In this document: piece after piece, positions 25,717 through 33,133 of the stretch
Layout of the letters: every line of letters starts with the position of its first letter
Position numbering within the stretch: position 1 is the stretch's first letter
Assembly (NCBI RefSeq): GCF_001399685.1
Contig: NZ_JTHN01000112.1
Span: 1-33,833, forward strand
DNA from: Paenibacillus sp. A3
GTDB lineage: Bacteria; Bacillota; Bacilli; Paenibacillales; NBRC-103111
DNA length: 33,833 nt
Reading direction: 5' to 3'
The notes under the pieces: generated by a model
What the model saw: the letters and a program-made list of their open reading frames with translations, nothing else
What the model was told of the DNA's origin: nothing
Database searches by the model: none
Position numbers and translations under genes: made by a program

Positions 25717-26747
25717 AAGTCGAACACTCCTTCTACGATATGTTTGTACCCCAACTTTTGTTGTTCCGTCGCGTAATCTCCGTGTTCCCGGAACAAAGTT
25801 GCACATTTCTCAAAACCCATATAATACTTCAAAACTTGCGCGAGATATAAGGCATATAGCAATTCATCGATCCCAACAATAAGTCGATTTTTTTTGAAAC
25901 TGTATAATGCTTTCTCATACCAAAAATGGAATAATTGCGTACCGTCCAAATAGTTTACATCGGAATTTACAGGCGGAATTTTTTTAACAAGCGTTTCCAA
26001 AAATTCGTCAACTTCAAAATCGAATCGATTTGCTGACTCAATGATAGTTTTGGCACCACCCAAAAATTCAGCAGGATGATTTTGCAGAAAATCGACATAC
26101 TCACGGACTACTTTTCCGTTTCCGGTTTTGAGTTCAAGAGCATACATGTTCCCCTTGCTCCAAACTCGAAATTTTTCAACCTCCTTTTTCCCCGTTTCGT
26201 CAAGGAACTCGAACCATCCAAGGTCTGAATACGCTGCCACGTATTTTTTTGCTTCTTCGTATCGCCCTTGCATAGTAAGTACGAAGCCCTTGATGCGTAG
26301 CCCATGACCTAAATATACCACTAAATGCCGCTCAGTATGTAGCTTTTTAACAAATTTTTCTTTTTTTGATTTTTCATACACATTTTGAGCTAAAGCATGG
26401 AGTTCATCCCCATAACGGTCTACCCTTTTCCAATCACCTAATGAATAGCAAACGTTCGCCAGCAGCAATAAAGCATCAAGCTGAATATCCTCCGGTAAGC
26501 GATAATAAAACGGCTCAAACCGTTCTAATGATTCCCTGTTATTCTCTGAACTCACACCGACTAAGCATTGAAATAACCGAAATTGACAGAAGATGAAAGT
26601 TTGATCGTTGCGATCCGTTTCCCGTTCAATGACATAACGGTACAAAGGAGCTGCCTCTGCTTTTTGCTCCTCCTTGAAAAGATGCTCCGCTGCATAAAAG
26701 AAATGATGTTTAATTTCTGCCCCAAGCCCGCCGCCTACATTTGTCAT
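25713..26747 (-). CDS. AimR/AloR-like peptide receptor (TPR-type) lacking a DNA-binding domain
   Basis: This protein of about 344 residues consists of helical repeats of the RRNPP quorum-sensing receptor superfamily. It carries segments typical of Paenibacillus Alo-like regulators: FEPFYYRLPEDIQLDALLLL, TERHLVVYLGHGL, GRYEEAKKYVAAYSDLGW and IIESANRFDFEVDEFLETL. Its helices begin at a position where full-length relatives already carry about 100 residues, including an N-terminal helix-turn-helix; none is visible here or in the DNA upstream. The start is uncertain: ATG 26747 has GGGAG twelve bases before it, and the frame stays open to 26810. It could be a truncated dead receptor, a Rap-like protein-binding receptor or a peptide sink. 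Confidence 0.75.
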   Translation of the reverse strand: MTNVGGGLGAEIKHHFFYAAEHLFKEEQKAEAAPLYRYVIERETDRNDQTFIFCQFRLFQCLVGVSSENNRESLERFEPFYYRLPEDIQLDALLLLANVCYSLGDWKRVDRYGDELHALAQNVYEKSKKEKFVKKLHTERHLVVYLGHGLRIKGFVLTMQGRYEEAKKYVAAYSDLGWFEFLDETGKKEVEKFRVWSKGNMYALELKTGNGKVVREYVDFLQNHPAEFLGGAKTIIESANRFDFEVDEFLETLVKKIPPVNSDVNYLDGTQLFHFWYEKALYSFKKNRLIVGIDELLYALYLAQVLKYYMGFEKCATLFREHGDYATEQQKLGYKHIVEGVFDL

Positions 26748-26837
26748 TTGTCCCACACACTCCCTTTTGATTAATACCATAATATTACATCCGGGGCTTT
26801 TCGATGGCAATATAGAGCATTTGGAGGAGATATAACG

Positions 26838-26865
26838 ATTATCAGCAAAAAACAGAGAAATTCAA
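26838..26865 (-). promoter_or_regulatory. Candidate promoter of the receptor-peptide operon
   Basis: On the minus strand TTGAAT (26865-26860) and GATAAT (26843-26838) are 16 bp apart, giving a leader of roughly 80 bases before the receptor start. Confidence 0.35.
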
Positions 26866-27210
26866 TTGTAAAATGACGTAAATAGACATAAACATACAAG
26901 TTTTGACATGTTTTATGAAGATTCCCAGTATTATCGAATGACGTAGTACTCCAAATTACTCAGAAAAAAGTAGTTTTGTCCCATATGATTATTTTGGTAT
27001 ACATGGTACTTTTTAGGAAAACAATTCAGTCGGCCGACCATTGTTCAAAATCACTCAATTTGGAGGGACGTTGCCGGATTACAGGTGCGTGAGCGCATCG
27101 AGAAGGTTGTTTTTTTATAGGCAAAAAAAAGATATTAGCGTGTGCAACATTTTTATTTCATTGTCCGTTTAAGTATTTGGGATTGAATAAATTCCCAAAT
27201 ATAACTTGTT
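26866..27210. other. AT-rich intergenic stretch without a recognisable gene
   Basis: No convincing coding frame, RNA or repeat was found. A GC-richer patch at 27061-27112 stands out from its surroundings and may be a remnant of a lost gene, but neither strand gives a recognisable protein. A TTGACA at 26914-26919 has no well-spaced -10 or downstream gene. Confidence 0.5.
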
Positions 27211-27366
27211 TTAGGATGATGAAAAATTGGGATCGGTGGGAGGTGAAAAATGGACTAGCCCTGCATTTTGGTACCAAAGTCCATAACAACCACGTGAATA
27301 TACATAAGTTACATTGGGCTCGTCTTTGAAAGTAACGTAAACCGGATATTGAGGTAAAAATTTTAG
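27211..27366 (-). pseudogene. DUF3139-like C-terminal remnant
   Basis: The minus frame ends YPVYVTFKDEPNVTYVYSRG, LWYQNAGLVHF and a stop at 27211. The DEPNVTY.Y core followed by an HF-containing tail is characteristic of the small Bacillales DUF3139 proteins, which normally begin with a membrane helix. Here the N-terminus is gone: upstream the frame runs into the promoter and start of the rightward secreted-protein gene. Function of the family is unknown. Confidence 0.5.
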
Positions 27367-27381
27367 GAGGAGGTATTTATT

Positions 27382-28095
27382 TTGAAAATTCCGATTAGAA
27401 CGATTGCTGTTTATGCTCTCACTGTACTCACACTGACAACTTCTAGTGTCTATGCCAATGCTCAAGAAAAAATCCCTAGCGAAGTACAAGAGTTGGCGGA
27501 TTCCAAAGTTTCTCAAAAACAACCAATTCCTGAAATTAGAGCTTGGGAAACGGATTTAAATGGGAACATCACGGAAGTTGTCCCACTTTCAAAAAGAATA
27601 AGTACAATGGGTCCACCGAGCGATGGCTATACGTATTCCTTCGAATCTTATAATCCAAATTATGTAACTAAGGATTGGCGTTATCAGAATCTTGGAACAT
27701 TCCGCTATCAAAACAGTACTTCTGGTGATGCGTCAATCCAGTATGAACAAACATATACTACTTCAGGAAAGTGGAATGTAGGAGTTAACATTAGTGGAAG
27801 CGCAGATATTAAGGCAGCGTTTTTTGCTAAATTAACAGTGAATTTAGGCGGCAGCTGGGGCTACGAGAGACAATGGACAAGTGGTACAAAATATGGTGCG
27901 AACCAAACTGTAAAACCATACACAACAGTCTTTTTAACAAATTATCAAGTTGCGGCTAATTCGAGCGGGATATTAACTTGGAGAAAATACGCTTCAAGTG
28001 GTTCTCAGGTAGGAGTTTATCAGGAGACTGCTGGTGGATATGCGGTATCTATGAACGATGTAAATATCGAAGTTACAAGCACAACGTCTAATTAA
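27382..28095 (+). CDS. Secreted beta-rich protein, possibly pore-former-like
   Basis: This 237-residue exported protein has a signal peptide (1-27, cleavage after ANA). A proline-containing propeptide-like region follows, then a long stretch of alternating Ser/Thr/Gly and hydrophobic residues (about 105-200: TTSGKWNVGVNISGSADI, KLTVNLGGSWGYERQW, PYTTVFLTNYQV). This pattern is typical of long amphipathic beta hairpins, as in aerolysin/ETX-like pore-forming proteins, but no specific family was recognised and it has no lipobox or wall anchor. The start is TTG, eight bases after a very strong AGGAGGAGG. It converges with a lipoprotein gene across one shared terminator. Confidence 0.75.
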   Translation: MKIPIRTIAVYALTVLTLTTSSVYANAQEKIPSEVQELADSKVSQKQPIPEIRAWETDLNGNITEVVPLSKRISTMGPPSDGYTYSFESYNPNYVTKDWRYQNLGTFRYQNSTSGDASIQYEQTYTTSGKWNVGVNISGSADIKAAFFAKLTVNLGGSWGYERQWTSGTKYGANQTVKPYTTVFLTNYQVAANSSGILTWRKYASSGSQVGVYQETAGGYAVSMNDVNIEVTSTTSN

Positions 28096-28101
28096 AACGA
28101 T

Positions 28102-28141
28102 ATTAAAAGAGTAGGCGTATATATGCGCCTACTCTTTTAAT
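28102..28141. terminator. Shared bidirectional terminator
   Basis: A 16-bp perfect stem (ATTAAAAGAGTAGGCG and its complement) with an 8-base loop serves both the secreted protein and the convergent lipoprotein. The lipoprotein's stop codon lies inside the stem. Confidence 0.88.
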
Positions 28142-28719
28142 TTGTAATACTTTTCTAGCACATTAAGAACAGACTTTACTGCTTCTTTTGTAATAGCAGT
28201 TTTTGCAGTTGTTTTTGCATTTTGAGTTACAGTAACAATAAGGTTTCTATATGTGTAAGTCGCCATATCAGTTCTATCCAACAATTCACGATCAGCTCCG
28301 TCGTATCCTGAAGTAGAATCCCAAGCAACCAAGTTGTTTCCCATATTTACTTCTGTATAAGCGAATCGTACATATAACTGGATTGATTTATCATTATTTT
28401 CAAATATAAATTGTTGTTGTGTTGTATTTAAATCACTAACTCCACCTTTAAGAGTAATTGTATCCTTTTTGTTAAATGTAAAATCTCTTTCTATTAAAAA
28501 AATTGTTTTCATTGGTGGAATTAAAGAAAAACCACTTATAACTATATTGTTTTTAAAATCCTCCATTAATTTTGTGAAATCATCATAGTTTTGTGTGTTT
28601 TTAATTTCTGTAATGTTTTCGTTGGATGCCGTGATTGTTGGTTTATCGGTTTTATCCGAACAACTTACTAGACTAATGGAAATTATCAAACTACTGATTA
28701 GAAATAACGATGTTTTCAT
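28129..28719 (-). CDS. Small lipoprotein of unknown function
   Basis: This 196-residue exported lipoprotein has a signal peptide with lipobox SLVSC (Cys at about 20). The mature part has beta-strand-like segments (KTIFLIERDFTFNKKDTITL, QFIFENNDKSIQLYVRFAY), an NLVAWDSTSGYDGADRELLD motif and a charged helical end. The layout recalls small Bacillales lipoproteins with a W-D..GY..A.R.LLD motif, but I cannot name the family. The ATG at 28719 is preferred because AGGTGG precedes it by nine bases and it gives a normal signal peptide; the frame extends to 28740. It faces the secreted beta-rich protein, so an immunity or surface-partner role is possible but unproven. Confidence 0.75.
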   Translation of the reverse strand: MKTSLFLISSLIISISLVSCSDKTDKPTITASNENITEIKNTQNYDDFTKLMEDFKNNIVISGFSLIPPMKTIFLIERDFTFNKKDTITLKGGVSDLNTTQQQFIFENNDKSIQLYVRFAYTEVNMGNNLVAWDSTSGYDGADRELLDRTDMATYTYRNLIVTVTQNAKTTAKTAITKEAVKSVLNVLEKYYKLKE

Positions 28720-28832
28720 CACTACATCCCACCTATTCATAATATTACTTTTACTACAATATATTCTAATCTTGTAAAACTATAAAAACAAGTTGATCAG
28801 TATTTTTAATAGTTATTTATGAAAAAATGTAT

Positions 28833-29012
28833 TTAGGTTGTTGATATAACAAAAATTGATAGTGATGAAAGAATTCCCAATACGAAGAAAGTTAACATTA
28901 CCCAATAAATTTTGAGCTTTACTTTTTGGTTTTCTATCAATTTCCTTATGAACAAGAATAGTATTAAATAAATTAGACTTTGTACGCAAACAGCAGCGAG
29001 TAAGTTATTCAA
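28833..29012 (-). CDS. Small two-helix membrane protein
   Basis: This 59-residue frame starts with TTG at 29012, ten bases after GAAAGGAG, and has a perfect TATAAT at 29045-29050 on the minus strand. It reads as helix 1 (SLIYLILFLFI, about 12-22), a basic loop (RKLIENQKVKLK) and helix 2 (YWVMLTFFVLGILSSLSIFVI, about 36-56). No family was recognised. A frameshifted protein of the same plan lies at 29840-30000 beside a broken small secreted protein, so both may be partners (possibly immunity-like) of small secreted proteins. That is inference from context. Confidence 0.6.
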   Translation of the reverse strand: MNNLLAAVCVQSLIYLILFLFIRKLIENQKVKLKIYWVMLTFFVLGILSSLSIFVISTT

Positions 29013-29130
29013 AACGTTTCAACTCCTTTCCTCTTCAGTTACAAATTATAAGTATGCATTCTAGTTTATAGAAATTCTCCTATCTTGATTTTCAGCCTTG
29101 AGCGGCGATTTTGATTTCGTGGAAAAATGC

Positions 29131-29204
29131 AAAAAAACCGCTCGGCCCTTGTTCACATTCTTTGCAACAAGGTCCGTTCTGCACGATCTGGTCAGGTCCG
29201 AGCG
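29131..29204 (-). terminator. Structured leftward terminator
   Basis: An outer stem CGCTCGG / CCGAGCG encloses an inner stem CCTTGTT / AACAAGG, and the minus strand then reads seven T. It lies just after the stop of the minus-strand remnant at 29233. Confidence 0.65.
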
Positions 29205-29232
29205 ACTACATCATAAAGGTTGCACGCTTTTG

Positions 29233-29450
29233 TTAAACCTCAATTTGTTGCCCCGAAGCTTTCCGCAGCTCATTCGCCAGCCAATGAATGTAATCGGCCT
29301 GCTGTTCATACGCTGCGGCCGCAGTGCCGTCTCCGGCCTGTTCTGCCTCCTGACAAGCTGTACCTTCTGCACAGGAAGTTGTAGGTGCCCAACCTATAGT
29401 CTGTTTGAACGGGTAAGCAGGCTCAATACTGAACTGATCAAGAATTCGCA
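29233..29450 (-). pseudogene. C-terminal remnant of an unknown protein (copy 1)
   Basis: A minus frame of about 70 codons without a start codon ends YEQQADYIHWLANELRKASG, GQQIEV and a stop at 29233, followed by a terminator. It is coding-like and GC-richer than its surroundings, but its family was not recognised. The ADYIHWLAN part recurs at 29968-30056. Its upstream half overlaps the plus-strand remnant beginning near 29401, so the true boundary between the two is uncertain. Confidence 0.5.
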
Positions 29451-29730
29451 GCTTTTAGAAAACGCACCAAATAACTAAAATCCAGTAAGACAGTCTCCTA
29501 CTGGCGATATTGGAACTAAAGCATATGGCAATTCGTACTGGTGGGGTGTTGCTGTAACTTTTGATGATGGCGAAACAAAACATTAAGTTTACACTTTGAT
29601 ACAAACTGATACTGTAGCTGCGATTCTTGCGGCAATCTTAGCCTTTGTTCCTAGTGCTCAGGCTGGGGCAATAACAGCCGCTATTATATCGGCCGGGGCG
29701 CTCATGATCGCAAACTCCATGTCATATTAG
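29401..29730 (+). pseudogene. Broken small secreted or bacteriocin-like protein
   Basis: One plus frame stays coherent across two TAA codons (29476-29478 and 29584-29586). It reads FERVSRLNTELIKNSQLLE, then GTKAYGNSYWWGVAVTFDDG, then a Gly/Ala-rich hydrophobic tail (TVAAILAAILAFVPSAQAG, AITAAIISAGALMIANSMSY) and a stop. An aromatic YWWG core followed by a helical hydrophobic tail occurs in small exported Bacillales proteins, some suspected to be antimicrobial. The signal peptide is missing. Two nonsense codons in one frame indicate decay rather than sequencing error. Confidence 0.6.
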
Positions 29731-29839
29731 AATCAAGGGAGGGAAGTAACGCTAAACCGCCATCGGCTTCCATTTGTTTACTACGAAGTGACGTCAAATA
29801 AATAATGTAATATAATAACAACAAAAATTGGGATGCAGC

Positions 29840-30000
29840 ATGTTTAGAACAACATCGCTAATCACTTTCTTTATTGTCTGCATTGGTTGTCGTATTTGGT
29901 GTGAAATTCGTGCTAAGAAGTAGTCCAAAAAAAGCTGACATGGTATGGATGGGCATAACATTCCTTATCATAATTGCGGCTGAAATTTATTCGCCAACCA
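29840..30000 (+). pseudogene. Frameshifted two-helix membrane protein
   Basis: The ATG at 29840 begins MFRTTSLITFF. A one-base shift near 29873 continues with LSALVVVFGVKFVLRSSPKK and MVWMGITFLIIIAAEIYS. Together these give helix, basic loop, Trp, helix, the same plan as the intact 59-residue protein at 28833-29012. It directly follows the broken secreted protein at 29401-29730, suggesting an original two-gene unit. The 3' end runs into an unrelated minus-strand remnant. Confidence 0.5.
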
Positions 30001-30056
30001 GTGAATATAATCAGCGATGTGAAATGGGCGACCAGAATTCCGCTCTCGCCTCCCAA
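29968..30056 (-). pseudogene. Diverged repeat of the ADYIHWLAN remnant (copy 2)
   Basis: The minus frame reads FHIADYIHWLANKFQPQL and a stop at 29968. Over a 29-base core it matches copy 1 (around 29272-29300) at 24 positions and in the same orientation. It is too short to be a gene. Confidence 0.5.
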
Positions 30057-30118
30057 CAAAAAAGCGCCTCCGGCCTGCGGAATGAGCAGTTCATACTCAT
30101 TCCGGGGCCAGAGGCGCT
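30057..30118 (-). terminator. Terminator of the aldolase operon
   Basis: A long stem (AGCGCCTCTGGCC / GGCCGGAGGCGCT with one mismatch, plus CGGAATGAG / CTCATTCCG inside) is followed leftward by a T run. It lies 14 bases after the aldolase stop and marks the right edge of the AT-rich stretch. Confidence 0.88.
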
Positions 30119-30131
30119 CTTCCGTATGCAA

Positions 30132-30995
30132 TTAGGCTTGATTCCCGCTGCCGAACAGACGAATTTTGGCTTTGACCGCCTCTTTAATCGCTTCGCGGGC
30201 TGGCACCAAATAATTACGCGGATCGTAAGCTTCGGGATGGTCGTTCAGGAAGCTTCGGATCGTGGCCGTGAAGGCCATTTGATTGTCCGTATTCACATTG
30301 ATTTTGGCCGTGCCGAGCGAGATCGCCCTGCGAATCTCTTCCTCGGGTAGGCCGCTTCCTCCATGCAGGACCAGAGGCAGCCCGGTCAGCTGCTGAATTT
30401 CCGCCATGCGGTCAAATCCGAGCTGAGGCTGGCCGCGATACGGACCGTGCACGGAGCCGAGCGCCGGCGCCAGGCAGTCGATGCCGGTCTCCCGGACCAG
30501 CCGCAGGCATTCTTCGGGCACGGCATACATCGCTTCCGCCTCGTCGACCACGAGATCGTCCTCCCGCCCTGTAATCCGGCCAAGCTCGGCTTCCACGCTG
30601 ACGCCGAGCGCATGCGCGGCTTGCGTCACGCTGCGGGTGATCTCGATGTTGTGCTCCAACGAATGATGCGACGCATCGATCATGACGGAAGTAAACCCGG
30701 CGTGCATCGCCCGGATGCACACTTCATAGGTAGAGCCGTGATCCAAGTGCAGCGCGACCGGCACCGTAATGCCGTATTCCGCGACGAGCGCTTTGACCAT
30801 CCCCGCGATGAACGGCAGGCCGCCCATATAAGGGATATATGCTTCGCTCACGCCGAGAATGACCGGCGACCGCTCCTCTTGCGCCGCCTGCAAAATCGCC
30901 TGCGTGAACTCCAGGTTGTTCAGATTGAACTGTCCGACCGCATACCGCCCGCCAAGCGCCCGCTCCAGCATGTGTTTCATGGATACAATCGTCAT
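30132..30995 (-). CDS. Class II fructose-bisphosphate aldolase family protein (IolJ/FbaA-like)
   Basis: This 287-residue zinc-dependent aldolase has the metal and substrate motifs [56 protein letters not shown] and INVNTDNQ. The family cleaves fructose-1,6-bisphosphate, tagatose-bisphosphate or, as IolJ, 2-deoxy-5-keto-gluconate-6-phosphate from inositol. Its operon with a LacI regulator, an IolG-like dehydrogenase and a sugar-binding protein favours the inositol-type role, but sequence alone does not separate the options. GGAG lies nine bases before the ATG. It is the last gene of the operon, 21 bases after the regulator. Confidence 0.88.
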   Translation of the reverse strand: MTIVSMKHMLERALGGRYAVGQFNLNNLEFTQAILQAAQEERSPVILGVSEAYIPYMGGLPFIAGMVKALVAEYGITVPVALHLDHGSTYEVCIRAMHAGFTSVMIDASHHSLEHNIEITRSVTQAAHALGVSVEAELGRITGREDDLVVDEAEAMYAVPEECLRLVRETGIDCLAPALGSVHGPYRGQPQLGFDRMAEIQQLTGLPLVLHGGSGLPEEEIRRAISLGTAKINVNTDNQMAFTATIRSFLNDHPEAYDPRNYLVPAREAIKEAVKAKIRLFGSGNQA

Positions 30996-31016
30996 TTCTT
31001 ACGGCTCCTTTGTTCC

Positions 31017-32036
31017 TCACTTATTCCGGTATTCGCCAGGCCGGGACACGGAGGAACGGATAACCAGCTCAGGCAGCATCACGATGCGCTGCTTGGTGGA
31101 ATTTTTATCGTTGATGATGCGAATGATCAGATCGACGACCTTCTGACCCATTTCCTGAATGGGCTGCGCAACCGTCGTTAACGGAGGATCGACAATCGTC
31201 GCCAGCAGCGTATTGTCGAATCCGACGATAGATAAATCGCCGGGAACGGACAAGCCTCTTTCGCGTACGGCTTGAATCACGCCGGTGGCCAGCAGATCGT
31301 TACAGGCAAAGATGGCCGTCGGCGGCTGCGAGGAGTCCAGCATTTCCCCGGCAACCTGCTTCGCATCCGTTACTTTAAAATCGCTGATCCGCACCAGCTC
31401 CGGAATATAGGCAATGCCCGCTTCCTCCAGTGCGAACCGGTACCCCCGTATCCGTTCCTTACTGCTCATCACCAATGTGTCCTCGGCGATGACGGCAATT
31501 TGCCGATGACCCTGCTCAATGAGATGCGAGGCCGCCATATGCCCGCCGATGAAATCGTCCACCAGCACCGTATCGATCGCCAGGGAAGGCATATCGCGGG
31601 CAATGAGCGCGACCGGAAAGTTTTGTTTTTTCAAGTCCTTCAATATCGCATCGTTGCGTACGCCGGTGGCAATGATAATGCCGTCCACGCTTTTTTGCTT
31701 CAGCAACGAAATATTTCGTTCTTCTCTCAAAAGATTATTATCCGTGCTGCAAATCATGACGCTGAAGCCGAGCTCGTGCGCACGATCCTCCACACTTCTC
31801 GCGATTTCCGCAAAGAACGGGTTGGCCAAATCGGGCAACAACAAGCCGAGCGTGAAGGTTTGCTTCCCCGTCAGAGCCGAAGCCACGACGCTTGGCTGGT
31901 AATTCAACTCCTGCATGATCCGATTGACCTTGGCCCGCGTTTCCTCGCTGATGCGCCCCGTTTGATTGATCACTTTGGAGACAGTGGCAATGGATACGCC
32001 TGCCTGCTTGGCAACGTCATAAATTGTAGCCTTCAT
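31017..32036 (-). CDS. LacI-family regulator of the inositol-type operon
   Basis: This 339-residue repressor has an N-terminal helix-turn-helix (ATIYDVAKQAGVSIATVSKV), a hinge (YQPSVVASAL) and a sugar-binding-like effector domain (NPFFAEIARSVEDRA, VDGIIIATG, IFACNDLLATGVI, IVGFDNTLLATIVDPPLTTV). The ATG at 32036 is chosen because the helix-turn-helix then begins at the usual position; a TTG at 32054 is an alternative and the ribosome site is weak (GTGGA). It lies between the dehydrogenase and aldolase genes. The promoter and operators of the operon would be beyond the window edge. The effector is unknown. Confidence 0.88.
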   Translation of the reverse strand: MKATIYDVAKQAGVSIATVSKVINQTGRISEETRAKVNRIMQELNYQPSVVASALTGKQTFTLGLLLPDLANPFFAEIARSVEDRAHELGFSVMICSTDNNLLREERNISLLKQKSVDGIIIATGVRNDAILKDLKKQNFPVALIARDMPSLAIDTVLVDDFIGGHMAASHLIEQGHRQIAVIAEDTLVMSSKERIRGYRFALEEAGIAYIPELVRISDFKVTDAKQVAGEMLDSSQPPTAIFACNDLLATGVIQAVRERGLSVPGDLSIVGFDNTLLATIVDPPLTTVAQPIQEMGQKVVDLIIRIINDKNSTKQRIVMLPELVIRSSVSRPGEYRNK

Positions 32037-32073
32037 AGCTTCCACTTCTTTCAACGAAATGACATATTAACAA

Positions 32074-33102
32074 TTATACACTAATATGCCATTGCGTTAA
32101 TACTTCTTCCACCTTGACCGGACGCTTTTCCTGCAAGGATAATCTTGCCGCATGCGCGATCAATTCGGCTTGGTAGCCGTCGTTCGCGCTGACCGGCACC
32201 GGCGTATCATGAACGAGGGCGTCAATAAACGCCTTGACTTCCTTTACATAAGCTTCGTTGTACCGTTCCAGGAAGAAGTAAAGCGGCTTATCCCGGTACA
32301 CGCCATCCGCAGTATAGAGCTCCGCGCTGCTCGGATAATCGTTCTGGATCGTCAGGCAGCCCTTCGAGCCGAACACCTCGACCCGTTGATCGTAGAAATG
32401 CGCCTGACGGCTGTTATCGATGACGCCCAAAGCGCCGTTCTTGAACTTGAGCGAAATGATGGCCGTATCGATATCGCCGCACTCGGCAAACACCGGATCG
32501 ACGAGAACCGCGCCCTGTACGAACACCTCTTCCACGTCGCAGCCGACCATAAACCGGGCGATGTCGAAATCGTGAATCGTCATGTCGATGAACATGCCTC
32601 CGGAGGCGGGGATATACTCCTTATGCGGCGGCGCCGGGTCGCGGGAGGTGATTTTCAAAATATGCGTGTCGCCGATTTTGCCCTCCCGGACCAGCTCCTG
32701 AATCCGGCTCATATTATGGTCGAACCTGCGGTTGAAGCCGGTTTGGAACTTGACGCCCGATTTCTCGACCAGCTCCAGCGCTTGCACTGTCTTATCCAAG
32801 GCGAAGCTGATCGGCTTCTCGCAAAAAATGTGCTTCCCGGCCTTGGCCGCTTCTTCGATCATGGCAATGTGCGTATCCGTCGGCGAGCAGATAAAGACGG
32901 CTGCAATTTCCGGGTCCTGTATAATGTCCTTATAGTCAGCGGTAACATTGGCAATGCCGTTCTGTGCCGCCCAATCGCGGATATTGTCGGCGAAGATATC
33001 GGAAATCGTCTTGATTTCCACCTGCGGAAGCTGCTTCAAGTTTTCCGCATGAAGCTTGCCGATGCGGCCGGCGCCGATAATGCCTATTTTTATTCTCTCC
33101 AT
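32074..33102 (-). CDS. iolG: Inositol 2-dehydrogenase (Gfo/Idh/MocA family)
   Basis: This NAD-dependent dehydrogenase of about 342 residues has a Rossmann fold (IGIIGAGRIGKLHAENL) and the catalytic-region motifs EKPISFALD, GFNRRFDHNM and DMTIHDFDIARFM typical of myo-inositol 2-dehydrogenases, which oxidise myo-inositol to scyllo-inosose. Other cyclitols or sugars are possible substrates. Two in-frame ATGs compete: 33102 is nine bases after GAGG and is used here, 33108 only three bases after it. The gene lies 31 bases after the sugar-binding protein and 37 before the LacI regulator. Confidence 0.88.
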   Translation of the reverse strand: MERIKIGIIGAGRIGKLHAENLKQLPQVEIKTISDIFADNIRDWAAQNGIANVTADYKDIIQDPEIAAVFICSPTDTHIAMIEEAAKAGKHIFCEKPISFALDKTVQALELVEKSGVKFQTGFNRRFDHNMSRIQELVREGKIGDTHILKITSRDPAPPHKEYIPASGGMFIDMTIHDFDIARFMVGCDVEEVFVQGAVLVDPVFAECGDIDTAIISLKFKNGALGVIDNSRQAHFYDQRVEVFGSKGCLTIQNDYPSSAELYTADGVYRDKPLYFFLERYNEAYVKEVKAFIDALVHDTPVPVSANDGYQAELIAHAARLSLQEKRPVKVEEVLTQWHISV

Positions 33103-33133
33103 ATCCATGTTCCTCTCTATAATGAAATGCCTC

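Noticed and set aside
26914..26940. TTGACA followed by TATTAT on the plus strand
   Set aside because: The spacing is 20 bp and there is no gene for more than 400 bases downstream.
27061..27112. GC-richer patch in AT-rich intergenic DNA
   Set aside because: Short translations on both strands match nothing I recognise; too short to call a relic.
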